A stretch of 64,000 nucleotides of DNA from Pseudomonas anguilliseptica (GTDB lineage: Bacteria > Pseudomonadota > Gammaproteobacteria > Pseudomonadales > Pseudomonadaceae). The position numbers were made by a program, and so were the translations under genes. Positions 35,137 through 42,826 of the stretch are shown here, piece after piece. The stretch covers positions 2,418,001 through 2,482,000 of the forward strand of contig NZ_FNSC01000001.1 of NCBI RefSeq assembly GCF_900105355.1, read 5' to 3'. The first letter of the stretch is position 1. Each line of letters opens with the position of its first letter. Under the pieces are notes generated by a model that had not been told where the DNA came from, did not search any database, and worked only from the letters and a program-made list of their open reading frames with translations.

Positions 35137-36328
35137 GGAAATCCTGAATAAGACTTCCTGATTTTGGCAAAATGCCCGGACGCCACCCGCCGAGTTTTCC
35201 GATGAAGCAAATGACCTTCGCCGATGCCGAGTACGCCGGCAAACGCAAGCAGACCCGCAAAGAGTTGTTCCTGATCGAGATGGATCGGGTGGTGCCGTGG
35301 AAGGGTTTGATCGCACTGATCGAACCGTATTACCCCAAGGGTGAAGGCGGTCGGCCGGCCTATCCGCTGATGGCGATGCTACGTGTGCACCTGATGCAGA
35401 ACTGGTTCGGCTACAGCGACCCGGCGATGGAAGAAGCGCTGTACGAGACCACTATCCTGCGGCAGTTCGCCGGGCTGAGTCTGGAACGTATCCCCGACGA
35501 AACCACCATCCTCAACTTCCGTCGTCTGCTGGAGAAACATGAGTTGGCTGCCGGCATCCTGGCCGTCATCAATGGCTATCTTGGCGACCGTGGCCTGTCG
35601 TTGCGCCAAGGCACCATCGTCGATGCCACGCTGATCAATGCGCCGAGTTCGACCAAGAACAAGGACGGCAAACGCGACCCAGAGATGCACCAGGCCAAGA
35701 AGGGCAACCAATACTACTTCGGCATGAAGGCGCACATTGGCGTGGATGACGAGTCGGGGCTGGTACACAGCGTGGTAGGCACGGCGGCCAACGTGGCGGA
35801 TGTCACTCAGGTCGACAAGTTGCTGCACGGCGAGGAAAACGTGGTGTGCGCCGATGCGGGTTATACCGGTGTCGAAAAGCGCCCCGAACATGATGGGCGC
35901 GAGGTGATCTGGCAGGTTGCTGCCCGCCGCAGCACCTATAAGAAGCTGGGTAAGAGCAGCCCGCTGTACAAAGCCAAACGCAAGATCGAGAAGGCCAAGG
36001 CCCAGGTGCGCGCCAAGGTTGAGCACCCGTTCCGGGTGATCAAGCGTCAGTTCAGTTATGTAAAGACACGCTTCCGTGGCTTGGCCAAGAACACGGCGCA
36101 ACTGGTGACGCTGTTCGCGCTGTCGAACCTGTGGATGGCACGCCGACATTTACTGACCAATGCAGGAGAGGTGCGCCTGTAATGCGGGAAATGGCTGCCG
36201 CGAGCTACTCGCGGCGGCTAAAAACACAGAAATGAATGGGTAATCTGATCGTTTTTGATCGATTTGCCGCTTTCAAAATCGGCGGGGGCTGAAGTCAGCC
36301 AGAAATACATGGCTACTTCAGACCATCC
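35137..36328 (+). mobile_element. IS5-group insertion sequence, copy D (1192 bp)
   Basis: Flanked by CTAA at 35133-35136 and 36329-36332. The left end reads GGAAATCCTGAATAAG, differing from copy F by a CT-to-TC swap at positions 6-7; the right end read inward is GGATGGTCTGAAGTAG. Copy E starts directly after its right-hand CTAA. The body is nearly identical to copy F (two silent differences noticed). Confidence 0.97.
35202..36182 (+). CDS. IS5-family transposase (copy D)
   Basis: 326-aa intact DDE transposase (D141, D218, E274). The variant residues EPYYPKG, HQAKKGNQ, HDGREV and QFSYVKTR are shared only with copy F. Confidence 0.96.
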   Translation: MKQMTFADAEYAGKRKQTRKELFLIEMDRVVPWKGLIALIEPYYPKGEGGRPAYPLMAMLRVHLMQNWFGYSDPAMEEALYETTILRQFAGLSLERIPDETTILNFRRLLEKHELAAGILAVINGYLGDRGLSLRQGTIVDATLINAPSSTKNKDGKRDPEMHQAKKGNQYYFGMKAHIGVDDESGLVHSVVGTAANVADVTQVDKLLHGEENVVCADAGYTGVEKRPEHDGREVIWQVAARRSTYKKLGKSSPLYKAKRKIEKAKAQVRAKVEHPFRVIKRQFSYVKTRFRGLAKNTAQLVTLFALSNLWMARRHLLTNAGEVRL

Positions 36329-36332
36329 CTAA

Positions 36333-37524
36333 GGAAACTCTGAATAAGTCTTCCTGATTTTGGCAAAATGCCCGGACGCCACCCACCGAGTTTTCCGATG
36401 AAGCAGATGACCTTCGCCGATGCCGAGTACGCCGGCAAGCGCAAGCAGACCCGCAAAGAGTTGTTCCTGATCGAGATGGATCGGGTGGTGCCGTGGAAGG
36501 GCTTGATTGCCCTGATCGATCCACATTACCCCAAGGGTGAAGGCGGTCGCCCGGCGTACCCGTTGATGGCGATGCTGCGTGTTCATCTGATGCAAAACTG
36601 GCTCGGTTACAGCGATCCTGCGATGGAAGAGGCGCTGTACGAAACGACCATTCTGCGGCAGTTCGCCGGGTTGAGCCTGGAGCGTATCCCTGACGAAACC
36701 ACCATCCTCAACTTCCGTCGCGTACTGGAAAAAAACGAACTGGCGGCTGGCATCTTGGCTGTGATCAACGGCTACCTGGGGGATCGCGGCCTGTCCCTGC
36801 GCCAGGGCACCATCGTCGATGCGACGTTGATCAATGCGCCCAGCTCGACCAAAAACAAAGACGGTAAACGCGACCCGGAGATGCACCAGACCAAGAAGGG
36901 CAACCAGTACTACTTCGGCATGAAGGCCCACATCGGTGTGGATGACAAGTCTGGACTGGTGCACAGCGTGGTGGGCACGGCGGCCAACGTGGCGGACGTC
37001 ACCCAGGTGGATAAGCTGCTGCATGGCGACGAGAACGTGGTTTGTACCGACGCAGGTTACACCGGTGTGGAAAAGCGTCCGGAGCATGAGGGTCGGAAGG
37101 TTATCTGGCAGGTGGCGGCACGCCGCAGCACCTACAAGAAACTCGATAAGCGCAGCGCGCTATACAAAGCCAAGCGCAAGATCGAGAAGGCCAAAGCCCA
37201 GGTGCGCGCCAAGGTCGAGCACCCGTTTCGGGTGATCAAGCGGCAGTTCGGCTATGTGAAGACGCGCTTCCGCGGCCTGGCCAAGAACACGGCGCAGTTG
37301 GTCACGCTGTTTGCGCTGTCGAACCTGTGGATGGCACGCAGACATTTACTGGCAACTGCAGGAGAGGTGCGCCCGTAATATGGGCAATAGCCGCCGCGAG
37401 GTGCTCGCGGCGGCTAAAAACACAAAAATAAGCGGATGATATGATCGTTTTTGATCGATTTTCCGCTTTCAAAATCAGCGGAGGCTGAAGTCGGCCTGAA
37501 ACGCATGGCTACTTCAGAGGATCC
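36333..37524 (+). mobile_element. IS5-group insertion sequence, copy E (1192 bp)
   Basis: Flanked by CTAA at 36329-36332 (shared with copy D) and 37525-37528. It is a head-to-tail tandem with copy D. The ends read GGAAACTCTGAATAAG and, inward from the right, GGATCCTCTGAAGTAG. It is nearly identical to copy B, so D and E belong to different sub-lineages and did not arise by simple duplication in place. Confidence 0.97.
36398..37378 (+). CDS. IS5-family transposase (copy E)
   Basis: 326-aa intact DDE transposase. It matches copy B except His instead of Tyr at residue 230 (KRPEHEGRK). Confidence 0.96.
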   Translation: MKQMTFADAEYAGKRKQTRKELFLIEMDRVVPWKGLIALIDPHYPKGEGGRPAYPLMAMLRVHLMQNWLGYSDPAMEEALYETTILRQFAGLSLERIPDETTILNFRRVLEKNELAAGILAVINGYLGDRGLSLRQGTIVDATLINAPSSTKNKDGKRDPEMHQTKKGNQYYFGMKAHIGVDDKSGLVHSVVGTAANVADVTQVDKLLHGDENVVCTDAGYTGVEKRPEHEGRKVIWQVAARRSTYKKLDKRSALYKAKRKIEKAKAQVRAKVEHPFRVIKRQFGYVKTRFRGLAKNTAQLVTLFALSNLWMARRHLLATAGEVRP

Positions 37525-37767
37525 CTAAGGCGAAAAGTCGTAGTCAAAGGCTACGCGCTGAGCAATCAGCCCTGGAGTAAAGTCCTCAGCCGGCGGCATA
37601 AGCAGCGTTTGGCCGAACTGTTGCAACTACCAAGTGGGACGCTCTAGCGGATTCAACGACAGGCTCTGCTTCTGCTTTCGTGGCGGTTGCTCGCTGTATA
37701 GATGCTTCGGGGCAGCTATTGCGCTGTTCTCATAGGCGATTATGGATAGCGTTTTTGAGGTGTGTCA

Positions 37768-38730
37768 GTGAACGTGCTTTTTCTGGTTCAAGCCGAGCAG
37801 CGTGCAATCTTAGACAGGCTGTATGACGGCATCGCCGCCTCATGCGACAGCTGCGACATTCGTTGGCTGAGTAGCGATGAGCAGGCCAATCTGAAACGCT
37901 ATTTCCGCGAGCACGTTGATCTGTCCCGTTACGACAGGGTTCTTTTCTTCCTGCGCTTCAAGAAAGAGATGCGCCAATGGCGCTTCATTCGCACGCTGCC
38001 CAATGTGGTGATTCTCGAGCACGACGCTTATCAAAACTATATTCCGTGCAAATACACGGGCAAGTTCAGCGCCCACTACCGGCGTATGCCCTGGGTGCGT
38101 ATCATCAGCTCCGGTGCCCAAGTCAGCCAGCGCTTGCGTGCCGAAGGGTTCGATGCTGTTTTCGTGCCCAAAGGCTACGACCAGGGGCTGATGACCTATC
38201 AAGGTCTGGCGCGTGATATCGAGTTGGCCTTTATTGGCAGCACCAAGAGCGTGGCCTACAGCGGGCGCAAGGCACTGCTGGATGAGTTGGCGTCCGTCGA
38301 GAACCTGTTGGTCACCAAGACGCAATCCGGCCAGGAATATAACGACACACTCAACCGTATCCGTTTCTTCGTAAGCGCAGATGTCGGGATGGGTGAATAC
38401 ATGATCAAGAACTTTGAGGCGATGGCCGTGGGGTGTGTATTACTCGCCTATGACCAGGGTGCCGAAGAAAATGCGGCGCTGGGTTTTGTCGATATGCATA
38501 ACCTGGTGCTGTACCGCAATATTCCCGAACTGCGCGAAAAATTTGGCATGTTGCGCGCCGACCCGGAAAGAGCCCAGATGATTGCAGAGGCCGGTAGAGT
38601 GCTGGTGGAGCAGCGTTACAGCTTTGCAGCAATCGGGCATGCAATCGCCGAGGCCATGCGTCCTACATTACGTGTTCACAAACATTCGCCGTGGTTTCTT
38701 CGTCTGCTGGCCAGGTGGAAGTTGATCTGA
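37768..38730 (+). CDS. ssg: Ssg-like cell-surface sugar glycosyltransferase
   Basis: 320 aa from GTG 37768 (MNVLFLVQAEQRAILDRLYD). I chose this over GTG 37762 because GAGG at 37757-37760 is seven bases away, against one base for the other. A C-terminal GT-B-like domain carries SADVGMGEYMIKNFEAMAVGCVLLAYDQG, where late Glu/Met residues replace the usual donor site. The neighbourhood (before a wapR-like gene and waaL) matches P. aeruginosa ssg, needed for outer core/O-antigen phage-receptor synthesis. The sugar transferred is not known. Confidence 0.75.
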   Translation: MNVLFLVQAEQRAILDRLYDGIAASCDSCDIRWLSSDEQANLKRYFREHVDLSRYDRVLFFLRFKKEMRQWRFIRTLPNVVILEHDAYQNYIPCKYTGKFSAHYRRMPWVRIISSGAQVSQRLRAEGFDAVFVPKGYDQGLMTYQGLARDIELAFIGSTKSVAYSGRKALLDELASVENLLVTKTQSGQEYNDTLNRIRFFVSADVGMGEYMIKNFEAMAVGCVLLAYDQGAEENAALGFVDMHNLVLYRNIPELREKFGMLRADPERAQMIAEAGRVLVEQRYSFAAIGHAIAEAMRPTLRVHKHSPWFLRLLARWKLI

Positions 38731-38759
38731 AGGCCTGGCAGTCCAATTAAGGAGTGATT

Positions 38760-39857
38760 GTGAGCGTTCTGAACGTTATGTGGAGCGGTGGTGCAGCCTT
38801 CGTCTCCGTGCATAAGGTGCATCGGCAGATTCTCCAGCTGGGTAAGCCCGGTGAACCTGTAGAAACGCTGCTATTGCAGTCAGGTGATGCCGCACCGCTT
38901 GCTGATGTGGGGCGCGTTACCGCGCTCGGTCTTTCCACGGCGCGAATCAAGGGTGCAGGGCTTTTGGGGGCGCTACAGCGTGTGCTGGCTCGACGGCAGC
39001 TGGCCAAGCGACTGATGCAGCAACCGCCCCGCGTGGTACTTATCGACGGCATCGGTGTGGCAGCTTTCATTCTCCCCTTGTTGGAAAAGTTGACCGCTGC
39101 ACGAGCTGTGGTGATGTTTCATGGCTCAAAACGGCTAAAGGCCGCACATATTGCTCTCTTGAGACGCTTTCCTGCGGGTCGTCTGGATCTGGTTGCGGTT
39201 TCTGCCACGTTGGCTGCTGAGCTTGAAGCGCAGGTCGGCTTAAAGGTGCTGAACGGGCGTGTAGCGATCGAACCCGTGGCATTTCGATCCTCGCTTATGG
39301 CGCGAGAAGCCGCGCAGCGTGCCCTTGGAATTCCGCCAGGTGCCGGACGGACGATTGGCGCGGTGGGCCGCCTGGTGCCAGAGAAAGGCTTTAGTCGTCT
39401 GGTGACTGCTGCCGCGGGTTGGCTCCTGAACAACCCCGAGGATCGTCTTGTGATTGTCGGTGAGGGCGTTGAGCGCCAACATCTGGCAGCCCTTGCTGAA
39501 GAGTTGGGCGTGATTAACCAGGTTCATTTGACTGGTCATCATGCCGAGGTCCCGCGACTTTACTCTGCGTTTGATCTGATATGCATTCCGTCGGAACAGG
39601 AGGGGTTGGGGTTGGTTTTGCCTGAGGCAGTGATTGCAGGTGTACCGGTTTTGGCGAGTGATTTAGCCGTCTTTCGTGAACAGCTCAACGGCGCTACAGG
39701 GCTTTTGCCGTTCGCTACCGAGGCCTGGCGTGATGCGCTCAATACTGTGCTGACAGAAGACCTCGGTGCCCTTGCTCACGTGCAACGTGCTGGTATGGAT
39801 GCCGAGGGCGTTTGGGCGCGCTTCGAGGTGTTTTACCAGCGTTTGCTTGCGCGTTAG
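38760..39857 (+). CDS. wapR: WapR-like core glycosyltransferase (GT4)
   Basis: 365 aa from GTG 38760 (MSVLNVMWSGGAAFVSVHKVHRQ), chosen because AAGGAG at 38749-38754 is five bases upstream; GTG 38754 would sit on that site. GT-B donor motifs are AVGRLVPEKGFSRLV, IVGEGVERQHLAAL and PSEQEGLGLVLPEAVIAGVPV. By position it is the WapR-type rhamnosyltransferase that builds the capped outer core receiving O-antigen; specificity is inference. Its stop overlaps the convergent kinase-like gene by 4 bp. Confidence 0.78.
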   Translation: MSVLNVMWSGGAAFVSVHKVHRQILQLGKPGEPVETLLLQSGDAAPLADVGRVTALGLSTARIKGAGLLGALQRVLARRQLAKRLMQQPPRVVLIDGIGVAAFILPLLEKLTAARAVVMFHGSKRLKAAHIALLRRFPAGRLDLVAVSATLAAELEAQVGLKVLNGRVAIEPVAFRSSLMAREAAQRALGIPPGAGRTIGAVGRLVPEKGFSRLVTAAAGWLLNNPEDRLVIVGEGVERQHLAALAEELGVINQVHLTGHHAEVPRLYSAFDLICIPSEQEGLGLVLPEAVIAGVPVLASDLAVFREQLNGATGLLPFATEAWRDALNTVLTEDLGALAHVQRAGMDAEGVWARFEVFYQRLLAR

Positions 39858-40459
39858 TTTAGAACGGCTGCCGATAATTCGGCCATTGGAAAGCGTTCTG
39901 CAATTTCCATTTGCCGCAGCAGACGGGCGAAGTGCTTGAGATTGCGTGCTGCCTTGGCTCTTGACAGTGGCCGGCGGTGAAATGCCATATCGGCAACATC
40001 AATTAGCCCCAAGGTGTTTTGTGGGGTCAGCACGATGTTGCCCAGGTGGAGTGAGCGGAAGTAAATGCCTTTTCTGTGAAGTGCGCGAATAAAGTCACAG
40101 AGAGCCGGCAGGCGCGTGATGAAGCTTCCGGGATCTTGCAGGTACAGCTCCTTGAGCGTCTGGCCTGGAAGCGGTGCATAGAGAACGGCGCTGAGCTGCT
40201 TTTCAGGGAAGGTGTACAGCGTCATAGGCGTTAGCGTTGGAATGCCTAATTTAGCCAGACGCTCTGCATTTTGATAAAAACGTATGGAATACGGTCTGAG
40301 CAGGGCTGAGGAAATCAAGCGTTTGCGCCGGAAAAGCTTAAGGAAGTGGCCGTTGGTGAGGCGATAAACCTTGGGTCCCAGGCTGTCTTCTTCGAGTACT
40401 TTCGCATCAGTGGTCAGGGTCGCCAGCGCGCTATCGGTCAGGTGTTTTGTGCTGAGCAT
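39854..40459 (-). CDS. small kinase-fold protein with degenerate catalytic loop
   Basis: 201 aa. Kinase-like landmarks are K41 (HFLKLFRRKRL), N141 in SLHLGNIVL and D154 in GLIDVADMAF. The catalytic loop that should read HGDLHLGN reads FRSLHLGN, so His and Asp are replaced by Phe and Ser (S136). AAAGGA lies seven bases before the ATG. It is transcribed opposite to the rest of the core cluster, just after the gene at 40475, and is convergent with wapR. It is similar in place to the P. aeruginosa gene between waaL and wapR. It is probably not an active canonical kinase. Confidence 0.75.
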   Translation of the reverse strand: MLSTKHLTDSALATLTTDAKVLEEDSLGPKVYRLTNGHFLKLFRRKRLISSALLRPYSIRFYQNAERLAKLGIPTLTPMTLYTFPEKQLSAVLYAPLPGQTLKELYLQDPGSFITRLPALCDFIRALHRKGIYFRSLHLGNIVLTPQNTLGLIDVADMAFHRRPLSRAKAARNLKHFARLLRQMEIAERFPMAELSAAVLN

Positions 40460-40474
40460 CGTGTGTCCTTTGCT

Positions 40475-41539
40475 TTAAACGGCCTGCTTGACATTGAAGC
40501 GGTCAAGCAGGTGGGCTTGCATGGTGTCGTAGTGGCTGCCCGCTAGCAGTTTTAACAATGGGTCTGCAAGCCATAGCGTTATTTGCTCAGTACTCAGCGG
40601 TTTTCCCAGTCGTTTTTCGACATTGACTAATGCTTTATCCCACCAGGCCTCTGCACAAGCGCAGTCAAACTCGTTGGCGTAGGTATGACATCCATAAAGC
40701 AGTTCACGCAGAAGCTGTCGGCGCTCTTTGGCGATTAACGCGGTCAATGTTTTTTGCCAGCCTCGATAAGGCTGTGGCGGTCGTGGTAGGCGATCATTCA
40801 CGAGCAGTACATCTGCCATCGCAGCTTTGCTCAGAGGCTCAGCGTGGTGCTTTGTGTGCCACGCTTGGATTTTGGCTCTGAACTGCGCCTTGCGACTCCA
40901 GTAGTGGTGTATGAGGTCGGTGCAGGCGTTGAGTTGAAGCTGGCCATGTGCTGCCAGAGCTAAGCTGAATTCTTCTAGCGTATAGAGTTCAGGTACCAGT
41001 GGGCGCAGGTCATCCATCAGCTTAATTGAGTGTTCGAGAACCCCTTTGTCAAGTGTGGTTAAGCCGATTACACCAGAGTTCGTCTGGCGCAAGTTCGTTT
41101 TCCAGAGCCCTGACTGCTTGAGGTGGGTGGCTGACTGGCTGGGAAACGATGGCGATTCTCCGAGAGTCGCTCCGATAGCATTGCAGAGCAGGTGACCACT
41201 GGTAACGCGCTCGAAAAGCGAGTCAGGAGAGGCACGGAAAAACGTGTCAGTGTCAATCAGTACAGCTTTTTCATACTCACTGAGTACGTTAAGCAAGACG
41301 GCATGTTTGATCCTGAAATGGTAGCGGTGAGGACCATCCCAGGTAGGGTCTATGGTGCAAGTTGTGACGGGAAGTCTCGTGTAGAGCTGAGGGTTGTCGG
41401 TAAAGACCCGAATCTCAAACTGCCGATCGTTTGGGCAGAGTGCTGAATGAGCGAGCGCGCTGGCTATGCTGAAAACCGCCTCGCGTTGGTAAATGTCTGC
41501 GCCGAAGGCGAGATAGGCGAGTTGTGGGGTGGTGTTCAT
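40475..41539 (-). CDS. DTDTFF-motif putative glycosyltransferase, intact paralogue
   Basis: 354 aa from MNTTPQLAYLAFGADIYQR; an ATG four codons upstream (41551) is equally possible. It shares with the broken gene at 34218 the plan YLAFGAD/YLVYGGK, AVLIDTDTFFRASPDSLFERV (DxD), a TNSGVIGL segment and a Cys-rich FDCACAEAWW near the C-terminus (CGCGYAEE there). It is probably a GT-A nucleotide-sugar transferase of the outer core. It precedes the small kinase-fold gene by 15 bp on the minus strand, forming a two-gene unit. IS copy F lies 82 bp upstream of its start. Confidence 0.7.
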   Translation of the reverse strand: MNTTPQLAYLAFGADIYQREAVFSIASALAHSALCPNDRQFEIRVFTDNPQLYTRLPVTTCTIDPTWDGPHRYHFRIKHAVLLNVLSEYEKAVLIDTDTFFRASPDSLFERVTSGHLLCNAIGATLGESPSFPSQSATHLKQSGLWKTNLRQTNSGVIGLTTLDKGVLEHSIKLMDDLRPLVPELYTLEEFSLALAAHGQLQLNACTDLIHHYWSRKAQFRAKIQAWHTKHHAEPLSKAAMADVLLVNDRLPRPPQPYRGWQKTLTALIAKERRQLLRELLYGCHTYANEFDCACAEAWWDKALVNVEKRLGKPLSTEQITLWLADPLLKLLAGSHYDTMQAHLLDRFNVKQAV

Positions 41540-41621
41540 TACGTAAGGCATCGAATGTTAGATACGGCATAGAATACCCCTTTTTTAGATTGAGCCGCCC
41601 GCTGAGTGCCCTGGGCGTTAG

Positions 41622-42813
41622 GGAAACTCTGAATAAGACTTCCTGATTTTGGCAAAATGCCCGGACGCCACCCGCCGAGTTTTCCGATGAAGCAAATGAC
41701 CTTCGCCGATGCCGAGTACGCCGGCAAACGCAAGCAGACCCGCAAAGAGTTGTTCCTGATCGAGATGGATCGGGTGGTGCCGTGGAAGGGTTTGATCGCA
41801 CTGATCGAACCGTATTACCCCAAGGGTGAAGGCGGTCGGCCGGCCTATCCGCTGATGGCGATGCTACGTGTGCACCTGATGCAGAACTGGTTCGGCTACA
41901 GCGACCCGGCGATGGAAGAAGCGCTGTACGAGACCACTATCCTGCGGCAGTTCGCCGGGCTGAGCCTGGAACGTATCCCCGACGAAACCACCATCCTCAA
42001 CTTCCGTCGTCTGCTGGAGAAACATGAGTTGGCTGCCGGCATCCTGGCCGTCATCAATGGCTATCTTGGCGACCGTGGCCTGTCGTTGCGCCAAGGCACC
42101 ATCGTCGATGCCACGCTGATCAATGCGCCGAGTTCGACCAAGAACAAGGACGGCAAACGCGACCCAGAGATGCACCAGGCCAAGAAGGGCAACCAATACT
42201 ACTTCGGCATGAAGGCGCACATTGGCGTGGATGACGAGTCGGGGCTGGTACACAGCGTGGTAGGCACGGCGGCCAACGTGGCGGATGTCACTCAGGTCGA
42301 CAAGTTGCTGCACGGCGAGGAAAACGTGGTGTGCGCCGATGCGGGTTATACCGGCGTCGAAAAGCGCCCCGAACATGATGGGCGCGAGGTGATCTGGCAG
42401 GTTGCTGCCCGCCGCAGCACCTATAAGAAGCTGGGTAAGAGCAGCCCGCTGTACAAAGCCAAACGCAAGATCGAGAAGGCCAAGGCCCAGGTGCGCGCCA
42501 AGGTTGAGCACCCGTTCCGGGTGATCAAGCGTCAGTTCAGTTATGTAAAGACACGCTTCCGTGGCTTGGCCAAGAACACGGCGCAACTGGTGACGCTGTT
42601 CGCGCTGTCGAACCTGTGGATGGCACGCCGACATTTACTGACCAATGCAGGAGAGGTGCGCCTGTAATGCGGGAAATGGCTGCCGCGAGCTACTCGCGGC
42701 GGCTAAAAACACAGAAATGAATGGGTAATCTGATCGTTTTTGATCGATTTGCCGCTTTCAAAATCGGCGGGGGCTGAAGTCAGCCAGAAATACATGGCTA
42801 CTTCAGACCATCC
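41622..42813 (+). mobile_element. IS5-group insertion sequence, copy F (1192 bp)
   Basis: Flanked by TTAG at 41618-41621 and 42814-42817. It is inserted between the divergent minus-strand DTDTFF gene and waaL. The right-hand TTAG forms part of the waaL ribosome site. The body is nearly identical to copy D; the ends are GGAAACTCTGAATAAG and inward GGATGGTCTGAAGTAG. Confidence 0.97.
41687..42667 (+). CDS. IS5-family transposase (copy F)
   Basis: 326-aa intact DDE transposase, protein apparently identical to copy D. It starts at the shared MKQMTF, and the triad D141, D218 and E274 is present. Confidence 0.96.
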   Translation: MKQMTFADAEYAGKRKQTRKELFLIEMDRVVPWKGLIALIEPYYPKGEGGRPAYPLMAMLRVHLMQNWFGYSDPAMEEALYETTILRQFAGLSLERIPDETTILNFRRLLEKHELAAGILAVINGYLGDRGLSLRQGTIVDATLINAPSSTKNKDGKRDPEMHQAKKGNQYYFGMKAHIGVDDESGLVHSVVGTAANVADVTQVDKLLHGEENVVCADAGYTGVEKRPEHDGREVIWQVAARRSTYKKLGKSSPLYKAKRKIEKAKAQVRAKVEHPFRVIKRQFSYVKTRFRGLAKNTAQLVTLFALSNLWMARRHLLTNAGEVRL

Positions 42814-42815
42814 TT

Positions 42816-42820
42816 AGGAG
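42816..42820 (+). promoter_or_regulatory. waaL ribosome-binding site abutting the IS
   Basis: AGGAG lies six bases before TTG 42827. Its first two bases are part of the TTAG duplication, so transposition rebuilt the site exactly while cutting it off from the native promoter. Confidence 0.7.
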
Positions 42821-42826
42821 TTGAAG

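Larger units (their letters stand above)
34218..37647 (+). pseudogene. DTDTFF-motif putative glycosyltransferase, interrupted by two tandem IS copies
   Basis: ATG at 34218 has AGGAGG six bases upstream. The protein is GT-A-like, with VSREPNQLVYLVYGG at the start, SIFIDTDTFFLASPLKLFERL (DxD) and VDQQMLLINSGVLGF. Codons run to 35136, where IS copies D and E are inserted at CTAA. After both elements the same frame resumes at 37529 (RRKVVVKGYALSN) and stops at 37645-37647. Removing both IS and the extra CTAA copies gives an uninterrupted 345-aa product. As it stands it would end LRKS (35147), losing about 38 C-terminal residues, so partial function is conceivable. It is a paralogue of the gene at 40475. 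Confidence 0.88.

Noticed and set aside
36368..36397. Upstream ATG giving a 336-aa transposase
   Set aside because: The codon is ATA in copy A and the preceding residues are not conserved; MKQMTF is the start shared by all six copies.
1243..42710. Recurring GC-rich hairpins as a repeat array or CRISPR
   Set aside because: They are one per IS copy at a fixed position, with no spacers or cas genes.
35137..42813. Copies D/E and F as a composite transposon carrying ssg and wapR
   Set aside because: The outer duplications do not match (CTAA left, TTAG right), and each IS has its own intact duplication, so they inserted separately.
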